A DNA stretch of 64,000 nucleotides from Bimastos eiseni (Eukaryota; Annelida; Clitellata; Crassiclitellata; Lumbricidae): positions 21,551,772 through 21,615,771 of the forward strand of contig OY365813.1 of the NCBI GenBank assembly GCA_959347315.1, read 5' to 3'. Below, one piece after another: positions 47,171 through 64,000 of the stretch. The notes under the pieces are model-generated. The model made no database searches. It was not told the origin of the DNA and was given only the letters and a program-made list of their open reading frames with translations. The translations under genes were made by a program, and so were the position numbers. How positions within the stretch are numbered: position 1 is the first letter of the stretch; each line of letters starts with the position of its first letter.

Positions 47171-47480
47171 ATTCAACTGCTTTGTATATTATATTATATG
47201 ATCGTCTCTATATATTGCGTTCAGAAATTTTAATATTGTATCGATCTAACTGTTGCTAAATATAACTAGTTTTAGTCTAATTTAACGATACTAGTTTAAA
47301 TTAAAATTGTGTAAGCGCATTGTATTACATTGCATCGTCTACTATGTAATCGTCCCTAATCTTGCGTCTAGATATTTTAAATACTAAATACCCTATCGAT
47401 ATAACTGTCGCTTAAATATAACTAGTCTTAGCATAACATAACTGTACTAACCTAGATTAAAACTGCGTACGCGCCTCTCG
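47171..47480 (+). repeat. Two ~155-bp tandem units in the LINE 5' UTR
   Basis: The stretch around TCGATCTAACTGTTGC (47241) recurs as TCGATATAACTGTCGC (47396), and both are followed by an AAATATAACTAGT block and a TAAAA-TTGCG/CTGCG motif. Boundaries are approximate. Repeated 5' monomers are known as promoter units in some LINE families; that role is inferred here. Confidence 0.7.
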
Positions 47481-47486
47481 CTGGAC

Positions 47487-48626
47487 ATGAGTTTTAACGA
47501 GAGACCCCTCGCCTCCGGGTCTGAGCCTCGAGCTCGACCCGATGCTGGCACGCCAATGGACCTGACGGTGTTGACCCCGTCTAAAAAACGGGCGAGCCGC
47601 AGTGACGAGTCCGACGGTAGCGGAAGCAAATTTTTTATTTGCACAACTGAGTCAGAAAATGACTCTGACGATGATGGTAGAGGGGCCGTGTTTAAGACCG
47701 TCACCAGCAAGGCAGAAAAAGCTGCCAAACGCGAAAAACGACGAAAAATTCGCAAAACCGAGGTAAATCTGGACTCTTACCGTAAGGACAGTAAGATTAC
47801 GGTCCAGAAGCCGATGACGAAATCGGCAAAAGCCCCAGCGAGGCGGAAGCTGCCAAGCGTTCCGAAGAGCGCCGAACCTGCCGCACTGGTGACGACAGCG
47901 GAGAAGGCCCCTCCCGCCCATGTGACAATAAACCGGTCTGCTGAGAACAGGTTGTTCATTGAGTTTATTGGCGTTTGTTTAGCTAAAATTAACGCTCCAC
48001 TGGTCAGGGCGGAGCTGAACAGACAGTTTGGCCCCCTGACAGCGGATGTGCCGGCCCCGTCTGCAACGTGTGTGCGTGTTCACTTGGGCGGACCTGAGAG
48101 CAGAGCACACAGGGCTCAACTGCTCACTACCACAGACCTCTGTGGGTACCAGGTCAAAGTGTCCGAGCCACGTGAAGTTGTGAGACACAGAGGCAGGTAC
48201 GTGCAAAAGGTAATAAAAGGCGTATCCATCACCTTAAGTGATGCCGATATTTTTAGCAGCCTGGAGAGTCTGGAAAACCTCCGTGTAGCCAAGGTAGAAC
48301 GGATCCTTAAGATCCAGAATAAGGTAAAAACCCCGACCACGGCGGTGAAGATTGAACTGGAACCTGGTTCAGTCGCACCTGCCAAACTGCATATTGGATT
48401 TCTAAGTTTCAAAATGTATGATTACATACCAGCACCTACACGCTGTTTCTGCTGTCTGTCTTTCGGCCACGTAGCCAAATTTTGTAGGAAGAACCAACGA
48501 TGCGGGATCTGCGCCGGCGACCACAAGCACACCGAGTGTTCGAAGCGCGAGCAGCCGAAGTGTGCAGCCTGCGGCGGCCCCCATCCTGCGATGACTAACA
48601 GCTGTCCGAAATACACGCTGGCCTAG
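47487..48626 (+). CDS. LINE ORF1 (gag-like), first part up to an in-frame TAG
   Basis: Codes 379 aa from ATG: an acidic/Ser-rich N-terminus, a Lys-rich stretch, a central RNA-binding-like region, then three Cys/His knuckles near residues 318-375 (RCFCCLSFGHVAKFC, CGICAGDHKHTEC, CAACGGPHPAMTNSC). This is the nucleic-acid chaperone of the retrotransposon RNP. The frame is cut by TAG at 48624-48626 but stays open on both sides, so the ancestral ORF1 probably ran on to 49217. Confidence 0.85.
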   Translation: MSFNERPLASGSEPRARPDAGTPMDLTVLTPSKKRASRSDESDGSGSKFFICTTESENDSDDDGRGAVFKTVTSKAEKAAKREKRRKIRKTEVNLDSYRKDSKITVQKPMTKSAKAPARRKLPSVPKSAEPAALVTTAEKAPPAHVTINRSAENRLFIEFIGVCLAKINAPLVRAELNRQFGPLTADVPAPSATCVRVHLGGPESRAHRAQLLTTTDLCGYQVKVSEPREVVRHRGRYVQKVIKGVSITLSDADIFSSLESLENLRVAKVERILKIQNKVKTPTTAVKIELEPGSVAPAKLHIGFLSFKMYDYIPAPTRCFCCLSFGHVAKFCRKNQRCGICAGDHKHTECSKREQPKCAACGGPHPAMTNSCPKYTLA

Positions 48627-49217
48627 GCCGCTACCACCATCAGCGTCCAGGAAGGGAGGCTGTACAGCGATGCCCTTCGGACTGCTCGCTCACGGAAGAA
48701 CACCACGGAGGCTTCCGCGAAAAAGATGACTACGAAGACGACGGGAACAACGGCCGGTGCGGTCAACACGACGACGGCGACAGCCGGTGCTCCGAGCGCC
48801 GGGGGGAGTGCTAAGGCGGAGTCGGAAGGCTCGCGTCCCTCTGGTATCCCAGTCCGTAAACGGTCGCAGGTGAACCCACCGACCGCGCCAACTCCTGTCG
48901 TTCCCGACGGACAACAGGAGGAGGTGGCGACGACCGACACCGGTAGGGTACAGAGGGATGTGCTTGACGCTCTAAACCGTGCCTGCACCCTGTTCGTCGG
49001 AGCCATGGAGACTAACGGTGGCGCTATCTCTGTCTCTAGACTGATCGAGATCTTGGCTACCACCATCCAGGCCGTCTTCAGGATTCCGATTGAGCAGGTG
49101 TGCGGCGCGATGACGACCGCCTACGCGCTCTCCTCCGGTGCCACGAGCGCCGCGTCAGCCACTGCAACCGACAGCCACCATCACGGACCTCCAAATACTC
49201 CAGTGGAACGCATGTAG
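48627..49217 (+). pseudogene. Continuation of LINE ORF1 after the amber codon
   Basis: In the same frame as the gag-like ORF, 196 further codons stay open to the TAG at 49215-49217. The sequence is Thr/Ala-rich and then a more structured tail (RDVLDALNRACTLFVGAM). The match of frame and composition argues the stop at 48624 is a point change rather than the natural end; readthrough cannot be excluded. Confidence 0.65.
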
Positions 49218-52200
49218 CCTCAGACCCCGCGTAGGGGAGCTGAGGCACCGCATCTCAGAGATGCGGACACCGCCGACGATCATCTGCATACAGGAAACGT
49301 GGCTGAGGACTAACATCAAGTTCGAGCTACCCGGCTACACCTGTGTGAGGCATGACCGAACCACTGGAGAGGCTGAAGGAGGAGTTGCAACGTTCGTGAA
49401 GACCGGCATCGCCTTCTCAACGACCAGCACCACCGACGTCCCGGAGTCGATCACCATCACCCTCGACGGACTACCAGGTAAGATCAAAATTGTTAACATC
49501 TACCACCGACCACGCCAAACTGGAAACCCTCTGCCACCGGACATCTACTCTCGATTCTTCCAAGACAGGTCAGCAGTCATTCTGGGAGACTTCAACGCGC
49601 ACAGCACGCTCTTTGGGTGCAGAACCACCGATGCACGAGGACGCCGACTAGAGGACGACATGGAGGACAACGCCTTCGTCGCCCTCAACACCGGCGCCCC
49701 GACCACCGCCAGCCACGCCACCGGAGCTGCCGGCCACCTCGACCTTGCTATGGCCTCGACGCCCTTGGCACGGAAGTGCACTTGGACGGTCCTAGACGAC
49801 TCCATGGGAAGCGACCACTCGCCCATCCTCATCAACATCGAGGAAGCAGTCCCTGTCGAGAAAGCCTTCATCCCTAGGTGGCTACACCGAAAGGCTGACT
49901 GGACGGCTTTCAAAGACGACTGCAGGGCAGAACTCACCGTCGCACACATCACCGACGATATCGAAGCGAGCCACACCAACTTCCTCGGCTCGCTGCTGGA
50001 GATCGCCACGCGGCACATTCCACGATCGACTCCTCCCAAGGAGAAGGTCAAGAGTGTGCCGTACTGGACCGACGAGTGCACACGCCACGTCGAGGAGCGC
50101 ACAGAGGCCCGCAAGAAGATGCAGAAGACCAGGCACCCGGCGGATGCTGAAGAATACCGACGCATCAAAGGAATCACCCAAAGAGTCATCAAGAACGCGC
50201 AGAAGACCTCCTGGAGAGACTACTGCACCACGCTGAGCGACAAGACCAAGCTCGGAAAAGTCTGGGGAACGATGAGAAAGATGTCCGGTGCGAGATCACG
50301 ACCGGCCATACCAACTCTGAAGAAGGACGGACGCTTCTACACAACAAACCAGGAGAAGGCGAATCATCTTGGGAGGTGCTTCTCAGATGTCAGCAGCAAC
50401 AGGAACCATACCGTGGAGTTCCAAGAGCGCAAATCCGCCTTTGAGTACGAGCACTCGAAGGAGCTCCATGGGGGACAGCTGCCGGCAGACGACCAGCCCT
50501 TCAACGAGCCTCTCACCATCCAGACTCTGAGAATCGCCCTCCTGCGCTGTAGAAAGGACACGAGTCCAGGAGAGGACACCATCACCTACGAGATCCTGGC
50601 CCAGCTTCCGCATCCAAGTCTGCTAGCCTTGTTGGAGCTGTACAACGCGGTCTGGCAACATGGACGACTTCCGGCCTGCTGGAAGAACTCCATCGTTGTC
50701 CCTATCCAGAAGCCACAAAAGCCAGCCTACGACGGAAACTCTTACCGCCCCATCGCACTGACATCCGTCTTGTGCAAACTAATGGAGCGGTTAGTGACCG
50801 ACAGGCTGACCTGGCACATGGAAACAAATCACCGCTTCAACAAGCACCAGTCGGGCTTCCGCAGACTGCGAAGCTGCCAGGATCACATCGTCCGCCTTCA
50901 AGACGACATCCAACGCGCCATTCATTCAAAGCACAGCCTCACTAGCGTCTTCGTAGATTTAGAGAAGGCCTTGGACCTAATGTGGACAGATGGGCTGCTG
51001 TCGAAACTACAGCAGCACAACATCACCGGTCAAATGTTCAACTGGATCCGGGACTTCCTGACCGACCGACACATCCGTGTCCGCGTCGGCTCAGAGCTGT
51101 CCGATCTCTTCCTCATGGAGAACGGATCCCCACAGGGCAGTGTCATCAGCCCTGTGCTCTTCATCATCATGTTGAACGACATACCGGAGCCACAGGACGA
51201 CGTAAGGCTTTCTCTCTACGCGGACGACAGCGCCATCTGGAGAGCTGGCCCAAACCCGGAAGTGAACCGGCGTCATCTCCAAAACTATCTGGACCAACTG
51301 AAAAAGTACTTTGACGGATGGGGCTTCAAGGTGTCGTCAACAAAAACGGTTGCCGTAGAATTTCACCGCTGCGGCACACCTGCAGCCCACCGACCGCTGA
51401 AGCTCGGGACCACTCCGTTGACCTACAACAACAACGTCAAGTTCCTGGGGGTGATCTTCGATCAACATCTCACCTGGTGCGACCACATCAGCTACATCGC
51501 TGATCGCTGCAAGACGCGCCTCAACCTGATGCGCGCTATTGCGGGCTCGCACTGGGGAGCATCGAAAGACACCCTCCTGATGATATACCGTGCTCTCATC
51601 CGCTCCGTCATCGACTACGGCTGCGTCGCCTACGACAGCGCCTCCAGAAACCAGAAAAGGTGCTTAGTACAATCCAGTACAAGGCACTGAGTATCGCTTC
51701 TGGAGCGCTCCGAGGAACGAGTCTGGCTGCACTGCAGGTAGAATGCAGAGAAGTGCCACTCGACCTACGACGCAAACAGTTGATGATGGAGCTCATCACG
51801 AAGGTCAACGCGATCCCAAACCACCCGACGCAATCCATCACCAGCGGTCGGAAGCTGAAAAACACCAATGACGACACCGACCCCATCCGCATCAAAACAA
51901 GACACATCGACCAAGAGATCGAACCACCAAAACTCAAACCGCTCGCCTGCACCACAACACCACCGTGGCTGCTGCGACCATCCATGACAGACACCACTCT
52001 GACACAGAAGATCGGCGACCTGAACGACCCTCTGAAAAAGAGGGATCTCGTCAAAGATCACATCCGCTCCTACGACGCGCGAGTGGCTGTCTACACGGAT
52101 GGAGCCAAGAACGCAGCAGGTAGGGTGTCGTGCTCATTCTACGTGCCCTCTAGCGGCCACCACGAAAGCTGCCGAATGAGCGACGGCTCATCGGTCCTGG

Positions 52201-52934
52201 CAGCCGAACTGGAGGCCATAAAGAGGGCTGTGGAATGGGCCGCCAGCGCAGATGCACACCATCTCGTCATCTTCTCCGACTCCCTCGCCGCGATCCAGAG
52301 CGTTGAGCGACAGCAGTCCGCTGCCAGACCACAGCAGCTCACGGAACTGCTCCACGTGCTGGACGCATACGCTCAATGCACCCAGTCGACCCCAACCCTG
52401 GTCTGGATCCCCGGACATACCGGCATCGAGGGAAACGAGACCGCTGACACCCTCTGCAAGCGAGCGTTAAACAATGACATCATCGCCATCCCGACGACGC
52501 TCGAACTCCAGGAAGCTCGAGCGAAGTACAAAGACCACTTCCTCGGGAAGTGGCAAGCGGAATGGACCACCTCCGACACTGGCTCGCACTACCGAGCCCT
52601 GGAGCCAAACGTCAGGATGGCCAAACAGTATAACGATCCCAACCGGAGTAAGGAAGTCATCATGACCAGACTCCGGTTGGGCCACTGCATACTAAACCCA
52701 CAGATGAAGCTGTGGGGCCGCCACCCGACCGGGAACTGCGACGAGTGCGGTGACGTCCAGGAAACCGTGCGCCACTTCCTGCTGGAGTGCCCGGCCCAGC
52801 TGGGCCTCCAGGACGAACTCATCCGGATGTGCGCACGGAAAAACTGGCCGTACGAACTGAGCACCGCGCTCGGTCAAACCAGCTGCTTGGACACCATCTA
52901 CAAGTGGCTGGCAGTTTCTGGTCGGAAGATCTAG
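49138..52934 (+). pseudogene. LINE ORF2: endonuclease, reverse transcriptase, RNase H (frameshifted)
   Basis: Read in two frames. Segment one (to 51690) has the APE endonuclease motifs QWNACSL, QETWL, LGDFNAH and GSDHSP, then RT motifs YRPIALTSVLCKLMERL, HQSGFR, NGSPQGSVISP, YADDSAIW (near residue 695) and KFLGVIFD. The frame shifts by one base near 51653-51660 in an A-rich run. Segment two (from 51660) has RNase H with VYTDGAKNA, AAELEAIKRA, FSDSLAAI and GHTGIEGNETAD, then a Cys-His motif CDECGD...HFLLEC. It overlaps the ORF1 end by about 80 nt in another frame and has no ATG before the endonuclease core, so a re-initiation or frameshift start is likely. The RT 'AFD' motif reads KALD, a further possible lesion. 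Confidence 0.88.
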
Positions 52935-53148
52935 GACTACTGTATATAGACAATGAACACTACCATACAATATCATATTACTTATAAAACATTATTGCAT
53001 ATGAAACATTAAAACTAGAAGAGAGACACACATAAAGACACTTATCGACAATGTAAATATGTACTCTGTATAACTGTTCGTGTTTGACGCATATCATCAT
53101 CGTTATGGATGCGTCGTTAAATAAACTTATATCAACAAGGAACAGGGA

Positions 53149-55224
53149 CTTGTTTCGGAACTGGGGAGACGTTAGGTCGTTCTGACGATAAGGTTTATCA
53201 ACGTATTTGGAAATCCCGTCTCCAACGTAAACCAGAGAAACATTTTTAAAAGCACACTAAGAACTCCAGTAAGTGTAGATAGGATGAGTGATATATATAT
53301 ATATAATTAAATATACATATTAAAACCATCATGTGTGTCGTGTTGCTGAGCTTGCTGATAGAGGAAAGAACCGGCGTAACTCTCGTCATCTAGAAGAAGG
53401 AGTGGCGAGAGAGAAACCCGCGACATTATGTATGTATGTATGTTTGTATGTATGTAGGTATGTATGTATGTATGTATGCATATGTATGCGTTTACGATGT
53501 ATATATATGTCTATGTATTTGCTTATGTGAATTATATGTAAGCCCCATCCCTGTATATATGAATGTATATTTTTTGCGTTTTTACTAATACGCTCATTGA
53601 TACCCGAATGACAAAATAAAGTTCGAACTAATCAATCAGTCAATCAATGAACTATGATATAGCGCCTCTTCAAATATCTACCCAGAGGCGCTCAAATTAG
53701 AATTACGGTCAAAGAGAACAGATTTTAGACAAGAGTATAAAGAAGATGAGGAGTGCCTAGGTACTGGTCGGATGTCCAGAGGAAGCCCATTCCATGTTAT
53801 GTATAGTTGTATGAATACTATTTGAATATGAATAATTTGAACAGTGACGTAAGTGCATTTGGTACCTCTGAAACTCAGCAACGTCTCAATAGGATATATA
53901 ACATTTCGCTTTCCATACACATATACATAGCTCTATAATTATGTAGACCACTTGTTAATTGACATACTGACAGCGACATCTTGACGCATTAGACAAGTGT
54001 TAGCCGGAGAGGGACGACCAAGTTGTCACTGGCCTGCTAGAGGTAGGACTAATAAATTATGTTCAATGCATGAGATTTTTATTATTGTAGCCTACATTTT
54101 GCTTGTTTTGGGCAGTTTTAGAGCAGGTTTCTAGCAGGTTTGGTTAACATTACCGGGACATAAACGTTAACGTCGCATTTATGTTCTTCGAGTGTACTTA
54201 AACTTGGATGTCTTTTCTGCAACACTGTAAATTTATTCCTCAATCTGATGTAAGGTGTAAGTGTAGAAAGGAAGAGGTTCACGATTGAATCTTGAAGTTG
54301 GTAAATTTTGATGGGAATTCAGGATTCAGGCAGATGTTTGAGATGTATTCGTTGTATGAGTATGCAGATTTATTCTATTTCTAAAACAATGACGCTTTAA
54401 ATAGTTTTTCTGACGCTATGGAAAATCCTACAGGTTTCGTAGATATATTGATGAGACCAGTCCGTTTCAGTTTCGATATCAAGGCCTGCGTTGCTTTTGT
54501 CTTACATTACGTGGGCTCGTAACATAATCCGTTATAGTACATCACATTATATAACACTACATTTCAATCAACCTAAATTTAATTGCCGTATTTCACTCGG
54601 CCGTCGTGTTTGTCTTCTTGCACTGTAGGCCCTACATACATGTAGGTGTCCCTACTAGCGGGATCGTTTTGATCCCTTCAAGGCCTTTCCTTGTTGCCGC
54701 CAGCAAGCATAACGTGTGTCATCGTTTTGTGGCTTAGAATAGATTTTTTGATTCGTTATGTTGGTTGGAAACAAAATAAACAATTTGATTTGATTTGAAA
54801 TCGCCGGGCCCCTGGGCATTTGCCGCCCCCTCCTTCCCCAATATCGGCGGGTCTGAATAGGGTGCTCTAGACTTCTACACAATGTTGCCGGGCTATGAAA
54901 AAGATTCAAAGCTAGAGCAGGTTGAACAACCTGCTGGCTTTCCGCCAGACTCTTAATCCCACTTCACAACAACGGAGGCTCTTAACATCTCTCTTATTGA
55001 CTCCAAGACTACAAATAACATGACCCGCCGACCGCTTCACGCTGACATCTGCAACTAATATAATCCGGCCTTAAAATAACTCCAGCGCATGTCCAAAACA
55101 CCCAAGACGTAGCTTATCATTATTCTCATCGATCTTTAAGCTTGAATTAATAAGACTTAACCCGCAAACCTCACTACGCAGCAAATTGTATGTTTTCTTT
55201 TAGACTCGAGTTTCACGCCGAGGT
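53149..55224. other. Intergenic between LINE and SHFL
   Basis: 53427-53490 is (ATGT)n. 53635-53700 is a reversed tail (ATAGCGCCTCTTCAAATATC and CCCAGAGGCGCTC) with a CAATCA tail. The rest, including short frames at 54655-54909, shows no gene. Confidence 0.55.
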
Positions 55225-55232
55225 TGACGTCA
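55225..55232. promoter_or_regulatory. Perfect CRE/ATF palindrome just upstream of SHFL
   Basis: TGACGTCA stands 15 bases before the predicted start codon. It is the full consensus for CREB/ATF-type bZIP factors. Whether it lies in promoter or 5' UTR is not visible, and one 8-mer can occur by chance. Confidence 0.4.
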
Positions 55233-55247
55233 TTGATCAGCAGCGTC

Positions 55248-63452
<8,205 letters not shown>

Positions 63453-64000
63453 TCGTTTATGCTCGATTATCCCTATGGCAACGACCACCGACGTTCACTC
63501 GAACTCTATGGTGATCATCTGAGAAAGTGGCTTTGGATTGTTTTATTCCTATGACAACCATTTGTATATATTCGTCTTCATGGCAACCACCTAAGAATTC
63601 ATCACCATAGCAACCGCTACCGACGTGCATTCCATGATAACTGACCTATGATTGTTATTTCCATATGACAACCAACAACGTTGATCCCCATGGAAACGAT
63701 CAACGAAATACATTAATTGTTGCTCGATTGTACCTATAGAACCACCGAAGTTCACTCAATCATATGGTGACCATCTGAGAAAGTGGCTATAGATTGTTTA
63801 ATCTCCTTGGCAACCATTTATGTTCATTCAACTTCATGGCAGCCGTTTTTGAATTCGTCCACATGGCAACAATTAAAACTTGATCCACACGGAATTTCTT
63901 CCACATGTGTAGATGTAAATGCATGTGATGAACCCATTCGTTAACACTGTTGTCTTCGGCAAATTAATTCGCCTTAATCTATGTTCAACAGTAATTTTCA
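63453..64000. repeat. SHFL 3' flank with degenerate duplicated blocks
   Basis: CATCTGAGAAAGTGGCT occurs at 63518 and 63768, each preceded by GTTCACTC and followed by GATTGTTT and a GACAACCATTT or GGCAACCATTT motif; 'CATGGCAACCA' variants recur about every 40-60 bases. A ~250-bp duplication made of smaller units, probably including the 3' UTR. No clear poly(A) signal seen. Confidence 0.65.

Larger units (their letters stand above)
47082..53137 (+). mobile_element. Nearly complete I-group non-LTR retrotransposon (LINE), 6.06 kb
   Basis: The boundaries are set by an 11-bp direct repeat, AGGAACAGGGA, at 47071-47081 and 53138-53148, the expected target-site duplication. In order: a 5' UTR with two diverged ~155-bp tandem units; a gag-like ORF1 with Cys/His knuckles; an ORF2 with APE-type endonuclease, reverse transcriptase, RNase H and a C-terminal Cys/His motif; and a 3' UTR ending in GTCGTTAAATAAAC followed by a short AT tail. 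EEP + RT + RNase H is the I-group layout. ORF1 has one in-frame stop and ORF2 one frameshift, so this copy looks inactive though young. It is richer in GC than its surroundings. Confidence 0.92.

Noticed and set aside
47447..52976. Minus-strand frames across the LINE
   Set aside because: Shadows in GC-rich coding sequence; the plus strand has all motifs.
47082..53137. An endogenous virus
   Set aside because: No LTRs, protease, integrase or envelope; APE endonuclease and target duplication mark a non-LTR retrotransposon.

Overview
This is 64 kb of animal nuclear DNA. The evidence is spliced class A receptor genes, a spliced gene for a metazoan zinc-ribbon protein (shiftless), non-LTR retrotransposons, tRNA-derived SINE-like repeats, hAT- and Tc1-like MITEs and very many microsatellites. 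The repeat style (foldback elements with short tandem arrays in their ends, tails with TATATAGCGCC) suggests a marine invertebrate. I cannot fix the phylum.

Layout. 1-8.8 kb: repeats, a decayed LINE fragment (minus, about 2690-3185), MITEs and a LINE tail. 8.9-37.5 kb: four tandem, same-strand (minus) two-exon genes for aminergic-like GPCRs. They are GPCR1 (378 aa), GPCR2 (368 aa), GPCR3 (354 aa) and GPCR4 (388 aa). In each gene one phase-2 intron splits the codon of the conserved Trp in TM4, so they descend from one spliced ancestor by tandem duplication. Between them lie MITEs with readable target-site duplications, two 18-bp minisatellites (one about 1 kb long) and SINE/LINE tails. 37.5-47 kb: gene-free, with a decayed CR1/L2-type RT fragment, a 1.1-kb foldback element, tRNA-derived SINEs and a small palindromic element. 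47.08-53.14 kb: one nearly complete 6.06-kb I-group non-LTR retrotransposon bounded by an 11-bp direct repeat. Its ORF1 has an in-frame amber and its ORF2 a frameshift. 55.2-63.5 kb: a plus-strand eight-exon gene that I identify as a homolog of shiftless (SHFL, C19orf66), in vertebrates the antiviral inhibitor of programmed -1 ribosomal frameshifting. The model reads 304 codons with every exon phase matching, against 291 aa in human.

The genes do not form one pathway. The receptors are a local family of probable amine or acetylcholine-like sensors. SHFL is an unrelated neighbour whose presence in an apparent invertebrate is the most notable point, since the vertebrate gene is known as interferon-induced. 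Most other open frames are products of microsatellites or mobile elements and were left out.
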